Positions 9,535 to 18,180 are shown, counted from the first letter of the stretch. The stretch: 64,000 nt of DNA from Cryobacterium sp. N22 (GCF_002929555.1 NZ_PJJP01000035.1:45747-109746); one strand, 5' to 3'. Notes: a model not told the origin generated them from the sequence alone. Translations and numbers: made by a program.

Positions 9535-10641
9535 TCAGTCCTCGGGCAGCAGCCTGAACTCGGCACGGCCCCAGGCCACCCCGTTCACCTGCACCTCGAG
9601 GGCGTGCACCCCCGGGTGGTAGCGCCGGGTGGTGATGGCCCGAAATGAATGCGACCGGGCCAGCCGCACGGTCTCGCCGGCGGCCAGGGTCACGGTGGTG
9701 AGCTTGAAGGTCTTGCCGGTGAGGCTGCCATTGGCCTTCTGGTGGTGCATCACGTAGTCCACGGCGAGCCGGGCCGGTACGTCGCCGGCGTTGCGGATGT
9801 TCACGGTGAAGCCGATCGTGCCACCGAAGGCCACGGCCTCCGCGTCGAGCACCGGGCCGACCACGTGAACCTCGGCGGGGTGGAAGCCCAGCTGCGCGAG
9901 AGCCTGCTGGTGGTCCTTCTTCACCAGGGTGCGGAGCGCGTGCCGCACCAGCGCGGCGGTGTTCGCATCGGGCGCGGCCAGCCAGGCGGTGGCGGTGGCG
10001 ACAACCAGCTCGGGCTGCTGCCGGCTGAGGTCGTTGAGGTGGTTGGCCACCGAGCGGCGCACGACCTCGTCGTCGTCGCGGTAGAGGGCGTGCAGCACCG
10101 GCAGGGTCACCGTGGGGTCGGCCAGGATGCCCGGCACCCGGATGGCCCAGGGCAGGAACGGCCGGGTGCCCTCGGAGGCCAGCCGGCGCACCGCCGGGTC
10201 GGTCGAGCCGGTCCAGCCGAGCACGATCGGCATCGCCCGCGCGAGGTCGTGGTTGAGCAGCGGCCGGATGGCGAACTCCGAGGTGAGCCGCGGGGTGAGC
10301 TCGGCGAGCATCCGCATGCCGTCGTCGAACGCGGCGGCGGTGCCGGCGTCGATGGACTTGGCGGCGATTGCGCTGGTGACCGGCCAGATCAGCCAGCCGC
10401 TGAAGGGCAGGGTGCCCTGCGCGGCGGCGCGGATGGTGCCGGCGAACGTGTCGTAGTCGCCGGGCAGGTCGGTCAGCAGCGCGTCGCGCAACAAGTCGCT
10501 GCGCTCCCGCAGCGACAGCGGGCCGAAAGCGTCGGCGGCGGTGTGCAGCGCGGTGAGCTCGGCGTGCGGCACGGCGGCCTGGATCGCCGCGGCGAGCGCG
10601 CGAGCGGTGGGCACTCCGATGAGTTCGTCGGCAAAGGGCAT
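9535..10641 (-). CDS. DNA alkylation repair (AlkD-like, HEAT-repeat) protein
   Basis: This 368-residue protein is built of helical repeats like the AlkD/AlkC family of DNA glycosylases. Examples are FSGWLIWPVTSAIAAK, SEFAIRPLLNHD, WTGSTDPAVRRLASEGTRP, and DDDEVVRRSVANHLNDLSR followed by LVRHALRTLVKK. A C-terminal immunoglobulin-like domain (from about residue 250) carries NIRNAGDVPARLAVDYV. I start at the ATG at 10641, preceded by CCAGGAG; upstream extension is not family-like. It likely removes bulky or cationic alkyl adducts. The plus C-terminal Ig domain is the AlkC-like arrangement. Confidence 0.88.
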   Translation of the reverse strand: MPFADELIGVPTARALAAAIQAAVPHAELTALHTAADAFGPLSLRERSDLLRDALLTDLPGDYDTFAGTIRAAAQGTLPFSGWLIWPVTSAIAAKSIDAGTAAAFDDGMRMLAELTPRLTSEFAIRPLLNHDLARAMPIVLGWTGSTDPAVRRLASEGTRPFLPWAIRVPGILADPTVTLPVLHALYRDDDEVVRRSVANHLNDLSRQQPELVVATATAWLAAPDANTAALVRHALRTLVKKDHQQALAQLGFHPAEVHVVGPVLDAEAVAFGGTIGFTVNIRNAGDVPARLAVDYVMHHQKANGSLTGKTFKLTTVTLAAGETVRLARSHSFRAITTRRYHPGVHALEVQVNGVAWGRAEFRLLPED

Positions 10642-10809
10642 GGGGCTCCTGGCGGTGGGCGGCACGGTGGGGATTCCAGCGTGGCACACGGCTGACCGGT
10701 ACTGGCAGAACCTGTTGCCGATCCACGACCGTGGGTAGCGTCGAGGGCAGGGACTGCGCCACCGCCCGCCACCCGCCCACCCTCCCCTCAACCCGAATGG
10801 AGCCCCCAG

Positions 10810-11196
10810 ATGAGCGACTGGACCGCTGACGAGCTGACCCGCATCGGCCAGGCCGAGGAACTGAAGGTCGCCTCCACCCGCGCCGACGGCACCCTGCGCC
10901 CCTACGTCACCATCTGGGTGGTGCGCGCCGGCGATGACATCTACATCCGCTCCGCCTACGGCTCGAAAAACCCGTGGTTCGTGCGGGCCACGAAGAGCGG
11001 CACCGGCCGCATCCGCGCCGGCGGGGTGGAGAAGGACGTCGCGTTCACCGACGCCCCAGCGGATGCGCACGGCGCGATCGACGCGGCGTACCACGCCAAG
11101 TACGACCGCTACGGGGCCGCGATCGTGGGGTCGGTGACCGGGTCCGACGTCGAGGCGACGACGTTCAAGCTGGTGCCCCGCGCCGACGGCGAGTAG
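10810..11196 (+). CDS. DUF2255 family protein
   Basis: This 128-residue protein looks like the DUF2255 split-barrel family, related to F420/flavin-binding nitroreductase-like proteins. It has RPYVTIWVVRAGDDIYIRSA, then NPWFVRATKSGTGRIRAGG and the C-terminal DAAYHAKYDRYG segment. GGAG lies nine bases before the ATG. No catalytic residues can be assigned. It is monocistronic and divergent from the alkylation-repair gene. Confidence 0.85.
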   Translation: MSDWTADELTRIGQAEELKVASTRADGTLRPYVTIWVVRAGDDIYIRSAYGSKNPWFVRATKSGTGRIRAGGVEKDVAFTDAPADAHGAIDAAYHAKYDRYGAAIVGSVTGSDVEATTFKLVPRADGE

Positions 11197-11233
11197 CCAA
11201 GCCTGCAGGCTTGCATCCAGTAGCGTCGCAGAG

Positions 11234-11938
11234 GTGACCCCGTCCCCCGACCTGCCGACCTATGACGTGCCCGCGGGCTGGCTGCCCAGCTCGGCGTCCC
11301 GCCAGCCGCTCCGCCTCGTGAACGCCGTCGCGTTCTCCGCGGCGTCGACCCCGCCGCCGGACCAGTGGACGCACTTTGCCAAGCTCCGGCCGGTTCCGTG
11401 GAAGATGGTGGCCGGTTTCGCCGCCATCGCCCTGTTCTGCGTCTGGGGAATCTTCGGCACCCTCACGCAGTATGCCGACCAGCTTGTCTACGCCCTGTTC
11501 TTTGTGGTGCTGATGGGTGTCGGGGCGCTGTTCTTCGGCTGGGCCGCCATCAAGTCCATCACCTCGTACCGCACCCGCACCGGCTGGCCCCACCTGCACG
11601 GCCTGGGCCTCGGAACCTCCGGCATCGCGTATCGCCTCACCGGCGGCGACTCCGACATTCCGTGGGAAGCGGTGACATCGATCAGGGCCATGCTCACTAA
11701 CGAGCTCAATCTGGCCAAGGCCGGCATCCCCGTTCTGCGGGTGCAGTACGCCGGGTCGAAGGTCGACCTGAACACCCAGATCCTGGGAGCCAACCCTGTG
11801 GTGCTCTACTGGGCGCTCCTCTACTACTGGACCAACCCCGCGAGCCGCGGCGAGCTCGGCACGACCGTGGCGCAGAAGCGCATGGATGGCTGGCTCGCGC
11901 AGGTCACCGGCGCTGGTCCCGCGCGCCCGGTCAGTTAA
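11234..11938 (+). CDS. hypothetical membrane protein
   Basis: I do not recognise this 234-residue protein. It has two clear membrane segments (about 60-78, VAGFAAIALFCVWGIFG, and 85-105, LVYALFFVVLMGVGALFFGW). They are followed by a cytoplasmic PH-like region (DIPWEAVTSIRAML) reminiscent of bacterial membrane-bound PH domains. The start is a GTG. Its stop codon TAA is formed at the very edge of the family-A inverted repeat, and the gene overlaps the convergent EamA gene by 8 bp. Confidence 0.72.
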   Translation: MTPSPDLPTYDVPAGWLPSSASRQPLRLVNAVAFSAASTPPPDQWTHFAKLRPVPWKMVAGFAAIALFCVWGIFGTLTQYADQLVYALFFVVLMGVGALFFGWAAIKSITSYRTRTGWPHLHGLGLGTSGIAYRLTGGDSDIPWEAVTSIRAMLTNELNLAKAGIPVLRVQYAGSKVDLNTQILGANPVVLYWALLYYWTNPASRGELGTTVAQKRMDGWLAQVTGAGPARPVS

Positions 11939-12950
11939 GGCGGAGTTTTTCGCGGCTCGCCGTGTTTTCGGGCTGCGCAGGCGGCGTTTCCCGAAAAACT
12001 CCGCCTTTACATTCTGGGGCGGGACGAGGCGCGCTTCTGCCGGGCGCGACAACCAGGGCAATCGCGCCCGCACCGAGCACGAGCCCCGCGAGGGTGGCCG
12101 GCGTGAACGGGTCGCCGAAGAGGATGCTGCCGGCCACGGCCGTGGTCGGCGCCACCAGGTAGAGCAGCGCGTTCAGGGCCGTGATGCCGAGCCGGCGCAG
12201 CAGGTACCAATACAGCGCGTAGGCGATGAGGGTGGGGAACACGGCGATCAGCAGCGTGGAGACCCAGAAGCCGGCGGTGGCCGGCGGGGTGAGCGACCCG
12301 GTGAGCGCGGCCAGTAGGGTGACGCCCACCAGCGTGATTCCGGCGTGGGTGGCCAGGGTGGCGAAGACGCTGAGCCTGGCAGCGGTGCGCCTCTCCAGGA
12401 AGGTGGCGGTGACCAGGCTGGCCAGCGACACCAGCGGCAGCAGGTACGCCGGGGTCGGAGACATCGACGCCGAGGCATCCGCCGCGACGATCAACACCAC
12501 CCCGACCGCGCCGAGCACCAGGCCCAGCCACTGCACCGCCCGCACCCTGAGGCCCAGGAGCGGACCGACCAGGGTCGCCACGACCAGCGGCTGGATTGCG
12601 TCGATGAGGGCGGTGGTGCCGGCCGAGACCCCCGCGCCGACGGCCAGGTAGATGGGCAGGATGTAGCCGAACTGGGCGAAGAGTCCGATGGTGAGGTGCG
12701 GGCGGATGTCCCGCCAGGCCGGGAAGACCACCGAGCCCGCTCGGAGCCGACGATCTCGGAGCCGGAGGGCCAGCATCCCGATCAGCAGGATCGCCGCGAC
12801 GACGAGGTACCGCCAGACCAACACGGTCAGGGCCGGGGCCGTGTCGGTGCCGACCTTCGCGATGATGAAGCCGGAGCTCCAGGTCAGCACGAAGGCGGCC
12901 GAGGCTCCGACCAGAAGCAGGCGCTGGGGTATACCGATCTGTTTACTCAT
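11931..12950 (-). CDS. EamA-family (DMT) transporter with repeat-derived C-terminus
   Basis: This inner-membrane metabolite exporter of the drug/metabolite superfamily has ten hydrophobic segments in two EamA halves (for example FVLTWSSGFIIAKVG at 20-34 and ALNALLYLVAPTTAVAG near 258-274). It is 339 residues. The last 25 residues (from KGGVFRETPP) are encoded by the family-A inverted repeat and have no place in the family, whose members end soon after the tenth helix. The gene is divergent from a TetR regulator and shares its operator region. Its substrate is unknown; amino acids or drugs are typical for the family. Confidence 0.9.
   Translation of the reverse strand: MSKQIGIPQRLLLVGASAAFVLTWSSGFIIAKVGTDTAPALTVLVWRYLVVAAILLIGMLALRLRDRRLRAGSVVFPAWRDIRPHLTIGLFAQFGYILPIYLAVGAGVSAGTTALIDAIQPLVVATLVGPLLGLRVRAVQWLGLVLGAVGVVLIVAADASASMSPTPAYLLPLVSLASLVTATFLERRTAARLSVFATLATHAGITLVGVTLLAALTGSLTPPATAGFWVSTLLIAVFPTLIAYALYWYLLRRLGITALNALLYLVAPTTAVAGSILFGDPFTPATLAGLVLGAGAIALVVAPGRSAPRPAPECKGGVFRETPPAQPENTASREKLRLN
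11936..12009. repeat. dispersed inverted repeat, family A copy 1
   Basis: A 74-nt element with perfect 16-bp arms (AAGGCGGAGTTTTTCG at 11937-11952 and its complement at 11992-12007) and an inner GCCGTGTTTTCGGGC segment. A second copy lies at 26530-26605. It sits between convergent genes, supplies the stop codon of one and the last 25 codons of the other, and could form a bidirectional hairpin. Confidence 0.85.
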
Positions 12951-12976
12951 TCGACCGAGTATACAGATCTGTGTAG
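12931..12976. promoter_or_regulatory. operator region between EamA transporter and TetR
   Basis: ACAGATCTGT (12963-12972) is a perfect 10-bp palindrome in the 47-bp divergent intergenic region. A variant, ACCGATCTGTTT (12933-12944), overlaps the first codons of the transporter gene. The spacing of about 30 bp suits two TetR dimers repressing both genes. Confidence 0.62.
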
Positions 12977-12997
12977 CGTGCGCGGTAGAGTTGGGTC

Positions 12998-13594
12998 ATG
13001 ACCACTGAGAACTCGCCCGAGGTGATCCCGCATTACACGCCGGGGGCCGAGCGGCTGCTGGCCGCCGCGTCTGACCTCTTCTACCGCGAGGGCATCCACG
13101 CCGTCGGCGTCGACACCATCGCGGCGGCGGCCGGGGTGACCAAGAAGACTCTCTACGACAGGTTCGGGTCGAAGGAGGCGCTGGCCGTGGCCTACCTCCG
13201 CGGTCGGGACGCGCGGTGGCGGGAGTACCTGGAGCAGGAGCTCGCGTCGGAATCGCCCGGCAGCGTGGACCGCATCCTCGCGGTGTTCGACATCTCGGCG
13301 CGCTGGGCCGTCGTCAACAGCAACAAGGGCTGCAGCGCCATCAACGCGCGCGCCGAGATGGACGACCCGTCGCATCCGGTGGCCGTCGAGGCCATTCGCC
13401 AGAAGAAGTGGATGCGCGACGTGTTCGAGCGGCTCTGCCGGGAAGCGGGCGTCGCTGATGCGGACCGGGTGGCCGACATCCTGATGCTGCTCTACGAGGG
13501 CGGCCTGGTGACCGTGGGAATGGGCACCTTCGCCGACCCGTTCGGGGCCGGGCGCACGGCCGCTGCCTCGATTCTCAAGGCCGACTCCCCCTAG
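12998..13594 (+). CDS. TetR-family transcriptional regulator
   Basis: This 198-residue regulator has a helix-turn-helix at about 35-55 (TIAAAAGVTKKTLYDRFGSK) and a C-terminal domain containing NSNKGCSAINARAEMDDPSHP, common in TetR proteins that control efflux. It is divergent from the EamA exporter with only 47 bp between starts, so the exporter is the expected target, induced when the ligand binds. It overlaps the convergent hypothetical gene by 4 bp. Confidence 0.9.
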   Translation: MTTENSPEVIPHYTPGAERLLAAASDLFYREGIHAVGVDTIAAAAGVTKKTLYDRFGSKEALAVAYLRGRDARWREYLEQELASESPGSVDRILAVFDISARWAVVNSNKGCSAINARAEMDDPSHPVAVEAIRQKKWMRDVFERLCREAGVADADRVADILMLLYEGGLVTVGMGTFADPFGAGRTAAASILKADSP

Positions 13595-14196
13595 GGACGG
13601 CGCGTGGCCGCCTTATCGTGCGCGGCTTCCTGCCGGGCACTGGCTTCGCGCTCGGCCCGGTCGGCGGTTGCGGCGTCGTCCACGCTGAGCATCACGCCGC
13701 TGTCCCGCAGGGTGAACAGGTGCAGCATAATCCGCCAGCGGCCGACCTCCCACAGGCGGGGCGGGATCTCCTCGTCGTCCCAGGCATCTGTCGGGGTTCC
13801 CAGATTCTGGCTGAGCAGGGCAAGGATGCGGTCATAGCCGAGCCTGGTTCCCGGATCGTTCGGGCGCGGCGCGTTGTACAACTGCAGGTTGATGCCCAGG
13901 AAATCGCCGGAGTGGGTACTCCAGCTGGCGTAGACCTCGCCACCGAACGGGCCAGCGAGGCGCCGGATGTCGACCGGGCTCGGCCACGTCTCGACGTCGG
14001 CCGGGTCATCGGCGACGACCCTGGAGTCGGCGCCAGCGTCGGAGTCGGCCGGCCGCACACCCAAGGCAGCGAAGAGGTCGCGCACGGCCTCGTCCGTCGC
14101 CGGCCAGGCGCCGCGGGTGACCGCGAGGACCAACTGCACGGCCTGGGCAGGGTCGGGCGCCAGCGAATCCGCGGGCGGAGCATCCGTCATGCGCAC
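13591..14196 (-). CDS. hypothetical protein, about 200 residues
   Basis: I do not recognise this soluble protein. A central region with GGEVYASWSTHSGDFLGINLQ (kept short here as GGEVYASWS and DFLGINLQLY), then PPRLWEVGRWRIMLHLF and DSGVMLSVDD, reads like a small alpha/beta domain. The tail is charged, rich in Ala, Arg and Glu. The start is either the GTG at 14196 or the ATG at 14190; neither has a strong ribosome site. It is convergent with the tetR gene, overlapping 4 bp. There is no functional clue from neighbours. Confidence 0.68.
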   Translation of the reverse strand: MRMTDAPPADSLAPDPAQAVQLVLAVTRGAWPATDEAVRDLFAALGVRPADSDAGADSRVVADDPADVETWPSPVDIRRLAGPFGGEVYASWSTHSGDFLGINLQLYNAPRPNDPGTRLGYDRILALLSQNLGTPTDAWDDEEIPPRLWEVGRWRIMLHLFTLRDSGVMLSVDDAATADRAEREASARQEAAHDKAATRRP

Positions 14197-14221
14197 AGAC
14201 TATGCCCACCCAGCGGCGGTG

Positions 14222-15613
14222 TTAGTTACTCGCGCGTTGCTGATCGGCCCAGTAAGCGCTCAGCTCCTCGATGGACGTGGTGGAAGCAGGTTTTTTGTTG
14301 GTCCACGCGGTTTCCAGGCTGGGTGATCCGGCAGCTGCCTCCACCGTGAATACACGCGGTTGATCGAAGACCTCGATCTCGGTGCTCGCCGTCCTCCAGA
14401 GCCCGCTGGCGATGACGGCGTCCACCATCTGCTTGCCGACCTCGGAATCATAGAGTGTGGAGCGGAACTCGAGGCTGTCCGGCTGAGCGCTGAAGTGCAT
14501 CACATCGCTAGCGACGCCCATGGCGAGCACGGACTCAGCCAATCCAAGCTGAGCTTCCAACGTCCCGTCACCGTTGCTGTAGATCGTCACCCGAGCGTTG
14601 CCGATCCGGATCTGGTCGATGGAGTCTGGTCGTGGCGCCGCATCGATGGTCGTTGCCGCCGAGCGCAACAGGCTCGAATCGGAGATTTCCAGATCAATAA
14701 CGTCATCCGTGACCGAGTATTCGCTCACTCCGGGTGTGGAAACGAACAGGTCAAACAGCCCAGCCAGCTGGGGGGTGTCGGCGGTGACGGAGAACGGGGA
14801 GCCGTTTTCCGCGTCAACGCTGAATGCGACCGAAGAGTTGTCCGGATCGGAAGCGTACGGCTGGAGCGTGGCGATCATCGCGTCCCGGCCCGATGCGTCG
14901 GCGATCGTCACCTCGAGCTTCGTGCAGGGTTCCAGGTGCAGGGAGATGACCGCTGGACCCAGCAGGAGGCTGTCGAAGGCGGCCATCACCGAGTCAGCGG
15001 TCTCGCACCGGTCTGCACCGTCTTCGATACCGAAATAGGTCTCGTCGTCCTCATTGGCGGTCAGGGACAACGGCGGGTTTTCCGGCGCACCATATTTGCC
15101 ATACAACGCCGAGAGATCGGCTTTCGGTCCGGAGATGAGGGCGAACGATTGATAAACGGCGGCAAACGAGACCCTGTCGTCCGCGAACGCGGCGAGTGCC
15201 AGACCGACCAACAGTGACGTCTCCTCCTGCGTCGGCGCGATTTCGAAGCTCACCTTTCCGTATTCGAGGCTCATGCCCACTTCGCCGCCCTTTCCGGCCA
15301 GGTACTCCGTCGCGGCCTCAGCGAGGCGTCGAATCTGGTCGTCGGTTGCCGAATCGCTGATGGTCCCCTCGACCTCCGGATCGCACATCGCCTCGCAGCC
15401 GGCCAGGCGGACATCCGAGGTCTCGATGATCTGGCTCTTGCTCAGCCATCGCTCCGCGGCATTGCCTTGGATCGAACAGGAGGTCAAGCTGGCGGCCGCC
15501 AATGCCGCCAAGCCCAACGTGGCCAGGATTCTGCTGTGCTTGCGAATACGGATGGTTCCCCCTGATTGGTGCAATGTCGGATCGGTTTCTGCGGCCTGAC
15601 TCGGAGTTTTCAT
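14222..15613 (-). CDS. putative lipoprotein, function unknown
   Basis: This 463-residue secreted protein has a lipoprotein signal (RKHSRILATLG, hydrophobic core, then LTSC as the lipobox) and a large acidic, beta-rich extracellular part with no motif I recognise. The start is ambiguous. The ATG at 15613 has AGGGGG just upstream but adds 20 residues before the signal. An ATC at 15553, four bases after another AGGGGG, would begin exactly at the n-region RIRKHSR. Codon use is visibly less GC-rich than neighbours (Asn, Ser and Asp rich), hinting at separate acquisition. It sits alone between convergent and divergent genes. Confidence 0.75.
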   Translation of the reverse strand: MKTPSQAAETDPTLHQSGGTIRIRKHSRILATLGLAALAAASLTSCSIQGNAAERWLSKSQIIETSDVRLAGCEAMCDPEVEGTISDSATDDQIRRLAEAATEYLAGKGGEVGMSLEYGKVSFEIAPTQEETSLLVGLALAAFADDRVSFAAVYQSFALISGPKADLSALYGKYGAPENPPLSLTANEDDETYFGIEDGADRCETADSVMAAFDSLLLGPAVISLHLEPCTKLEVTIADASGRDAMIATLQPYASDPDNSSVAFSVDAENGSPFSVTADTPQLAGLFDLFVSTPGVSEYSVTDDVIDLEISDSSLLRSAATTIDAAPRPDSIDQIRIGNARVTIYSNGDGTLEAQLGLAESVLAMGVASDVMHFSAQPDSLEFRSTLYDSEVGKQMVDAVIASGLWRTASTEIEVFDQPRVFTVEAAAGSPSLETAWTNKKPASTTSIEELSAYWADQQRASN

Positions 15614-15725
15614 CCGCCCCCTCAGGAGTGCCCACTGTAGCGCGGGCCACCGCGGTAACGGCCCCGCGTTCTGTGCCTCCGTGTACCGTGGACGACCTGA
15701 GCACCCCGACGAGAGGACTGCACCG

Positions 15726-16193
15726 ATGAACGCCGAACCGACCAAGGCACCGACCGGCATCCTGCGCGGCATGAGCAACGTGAGCTATTGGGCCGCAGAC
15801 CACGCCGCCGCGACGGCCTGGTACACCGACCTGTTGGGCATGGAGCCGTACTTTCAGATGCCCGGCTATGCGGAGTGGCGGGTCGGCGACTACGGCCACG
15901 AACTTGGCCTGATCGACGCCCGGTACGCCCCGCAGCCGTCGGCGGATGTGCCCGGTGGCGCGGTGCTCAACTGGCACGTTGACGACGTCCGCGTTGCCCT
16001 GGACCGGCTGCTCGAGCTCGGCGCGACGCTGCGTGAGGACATCCGGGAGCGCGGGGAGGGCTTCACCACGGCAGCCGTGGTGGACCCGTTCGGCAACGTG
16101 CTCGGTGTGATGACGAACCCGCACTACCGGCAGGTGCTCGCCGACGCCACCCCCGACGGGGAGGCGGCCCGGGCGGGGCATCCGGCCGGTTGA
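15726..16193 (+). CDS. VOC-family (glyoxalase-like) protein
   Basis: This 155-residue vicinal-oxygen-chelate protein has two beta-alpha-beta-beta-beta modules. The first runs from SNVSYWAADHAAATAWYTDL, the second from VLNWHVDDVRVALDRLLELG, and it ends with VVDPFGNVLGVMTNP. His and Glu residues typical of the metal site are partly present (HELGLID, HVDD). The start is the ATG at 15726, which has AGAGG upstream. Likely roles are glyoxalase/dioxygenase-like chemistry or antibiotic binding; no substrate can be assigned. Confidence 0.85.
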   Translation: MNAEPTKAPTGILRGMSNVSYWAADHAAATAWYTDLLGMEPYFQMPGYAEWRVGDYGHELGLIDARYAPQPSADVPGGAVLNWHVDDVRVALDRLLELGATLREDIRERGEGFTTAAVVDPFGNVLGVMTNPHYRQVLADATPDGEAARAGHPAG

Positions 16194-16201
16194 CGACCTG
16201 G

Positions 16202-16399
16202 TCAGGCTCCGCCGCGTAGGGCGCGAATCACGTCCAGCGCACGATCCCCTTCCGGGGCCGGGACGAGCAGGTCGTCGTGGTGGAAGCCGGCGAGCACATT
16301 GCACCTGATGCCCGCGTCGGCCAACCCGAGGGAGAAGGCGGCGGTCAACCCGCCCGCCTCCAGCGACGAGTGCACGGTCAACGCCAGCGTGGCGAGCAT
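16202..16399 (-). pseudogene. C-terminal remnant of an ACT-domain protein
   Basis: The frame encodes LATLALTVHSSLEAGGLTAA, then LADAGIRCNVLAGFHHDDLL and a short tail. This is the conserved second half of a small ACT-domain protein family (usually about 130 residues, with VHSSLEAVGLTAA and ISCNVVAGYHHDH). The first half, with its YVFV-type beginning, is missing. The sequence upstream is already the 3' end of the tetR gene. The best internal ATG (16399) has no ribosome site, so I call it a truncated relic. Confidence 0.7.
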
Positions 16400-16425
16400 C
16401 GCCGGGAGATCGGTCGATCCGGTGG

Positions 16426-17061
16426 TTATGGCGTGGCCCGCTCCGTGGCGTCGGGGTGACGGGGTGAGGCAATGACGGCCCGGCTCGCGGAGAGCAGGGC
16501 AGCGCTGACCGTGTCGGCGTTCCCGAGGTAGCCGCTGACCATTGCGCCGTCGCGCAACATCATCAGCTCGTCGGCGACCGTCGGGTCGTCGATGCCGATC
16601 GAGGCGGTGAGCTTCTCTAGCATCGACCGGAACCAGGCGCGATGGCCCTCGACAACCTTCCGCACCGGATGGTCGGCATCCGCGTACTCGGCTGCCGCAT
16701 TGATGAACGGGCACCCGCGGAAACCCGGCGTGCAGGCCTCCCGACCGATTCCCTCTGACACCAACCGGATCGTCTCGTCGACGTTGCCGTGCGCCGCCTC
16801 ACTCGCGCCGAGGATCGCGTCGCGCTCCCACGCGGCCCGGCGCTCGAGGTAGGCCACGATCAGGTCGTCCTTGGTGGGGAAATGCCGGTAAAAGGTGACC
16901 TTGGTGATGCCGGCCCGCTCGATGATCTTGTCGGCGCTGACCGCACGCAGGCCGTGCGCGTAAAAAAGCTCAGCGGCCGCATCCACGATTCGCCCGCGGG
17001 TGAGCTCGCCGCGGGTGGGGGTTGGCGTTGCCGACGCCGCCGTCGCATCTGCCGCTGTCAT
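16426..17061 (-). CDS. TetR-family transcriptional regulator
   Basis: This 211-residue regulator has a helix-turn-helix around 42-62 (KIIERAGITKVTFYRHFPTK) and the cysteine-containing ACTPGFRGCPFINAAAEYAD segment of the group. It is divergent from the tandem alpha/beta hydrolases. The direct repeats at 17166 and 17231 in the 214-bp intergenic region are its probable operators. The expected role is repression of the hydrolase pair until a small ligand is present. Confidence 0.9.
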   Translation of the reverse strand: MTAADATAASATPTPTRGELTRGRIVDAAAELFYAHGLRAVSADKIIERAGITKVTFYRHFPTKDDLIVAYLERRAAWERDAILGASEAAHGNVDETIRLVSEGIGREACTPGFRGCPFINAAAEYADADHPVRKVVEGHRAWFRSMLEKLTASIGIDDPTVADELMMLRDGAMVSGYLGNADTVSAALLSASRAVIASPRHPDATERATP

Positions 17062-17163
17062 CGAAGTTCCTTCATGTCGTCGAAAGGGAGGAATCGGCGA
17101 GCCGACGCGTTGATCGGCACCCGTCGTTTTCCCGGGGTTCCACTATAGAACACCGAAATAGGG

Positions 17164-17244
17164 GAACTAGTTCGTCTACGGGCTTGCGCTTTCGTCACCG
17201 AGGCCCCATTCTGTACTCAGACGGAGAGGTACTAGTTCGTCTAC
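17164..17244. promoter_or_regulatory. repeated TetR operator upstream of hydrolase pair
   Basis: ACTAGTTCGTCTAC occurs exactly twice, at 17166-17179 and 17231-17244, 65 bp apart. The first copy extends leftward to the perfect palindrome GAACTAGTTC. Both read as half of a TAGACGAACTAGTTCGTCTA-like palindrome. The second copy ends 31 bp before the ATG at 17276. Confidence 0.7.
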
Positions 17245-17275
17245 CTAGCATCCCTCCCCAACGAAAGAAGCCCTC

Positions 17276-18133
17276 ATGAGCATTTTCACCCCCCTCTCCT
17301 CGTCCAAGCGAAACCGCGTCGGCGGTATCACCGTGGCGGCTGCCGTCGCCATCACCGCCTTGGCGGGCTGCGCCCCGACCGCCGCTCCGGCCGCCGCGCC
17401 TGCCGCGTCAGCCGCCGTCGACAGCACCCCCAAGCCCACCGTGGTCATGGTGCACGGCGCCTGGAGCGATGCCAGCCCCTTCGACGCCGTGGGTGACCAG
17501 CTGCGTGAAGCCGGCTACACCGTGGTCAACTTCGCCAACCCGCTGCGTGCCCTCGGCACCGACACCGCCTACCTCAACGCGTTCCTCGAGGCCCGCACCG
17601 AGGGCCCGGTCGTGCTCGTGGGCCACTCCTACGGCGGAGCGGTCATCGGCGGCGCCGCGGTCTCAGACCCCGACGTGAAGGCCCTCGTCTACCTGAACGC
17701 CTTCGTGCCCGAAGTCGGCGAGACCATCCTCGACCTCGCTGCCCACGGCGGACCGGTGGATGCTGCCGCACTGTTCGACATGGCCGAGTTCCCCGGCGAC
17801 CACAACGTTGACCTGTACCTGAAGGCCGAGCCGTTCGCCGGCGGCTTCGCCAACGGGCTCACCGACGAACAGTCAGCCGAGTACTTCGCCAAGCAGCGCC
17901 CGATCACCTACGCCGCGCTGAGCGAGCCCGCCGGCGAGCAGGCCTGGGCGACCCTACCCTCCTGGTACGTCGCCGGCACCGAAGACCACAGCATCGACAT
18001 CGACACCCAGCGCTTCATGGCCGAGCGCGCCGGTTCCACCGTCACCGAGCTCAAGGCCAGCCACCTCACCATGGTCGCCGATTCCGACGCTGTGACCGAC
18101 GTCATCAAGGACGCCGCCACCGCGACCAAGTAA
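17276..18133 (+). CDS. alpha/beta hydrolase lipoprotein
   Basis: This 285-residue exported hydrolase has a lipoprotein signal with the lipobox LAGC (about 28-31) and an Ala/Pro linker. The catalytic domain starts at VVMVHGAWSDASPFD, with the nucleophile in GHSYGGAVIGG, an acidic residue probably in GTEDHSID, and His in SHLTM. It belongs to the group often annotated as salicylate-esterase-like alpha/beta hydrolases. It forms a probable operon with a cytoplasmic paralogue 47 bp downstream. The pair is likely under TetR control. Confidence 0.9.
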   Translation: MSIFTPLSSSKRNRVGGITVAAAVAITALAGCAPTAAPAAAPAASAAVDSTPKPTVVMVHGAWSDASPFDAVGDQLREAGYTVVNFANPLRALGTDTAYLNAFLEARTEGPVVLVGHSYGGAVIGGAAVSDPDVKALVYLNAFVPEVGETILDLAAHGGPVDAAALFDMAEFPGDHNVDLYLKAEPFAGGFANGLTDEQSAEYFAKQRPITYAALSEPAGEQAWATLPSWYVAGTEDHSIDIDTQRFMAERAGSTVTELKASHLTMVADSDAVTDVIKDAATATK

Positions 18134-18180
18134 TCCCCCACCCTCACTCTCACCCCATCTCAGTTCAGAAAGCAGTTCTC

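Noticed and set aside
16400..16714. Extension of the ACT-domain frame into a 170-residue protein
   Set aside because: The added part is a frame-shadow of the tetR gene and lacks the ACT family's N-terminal half.
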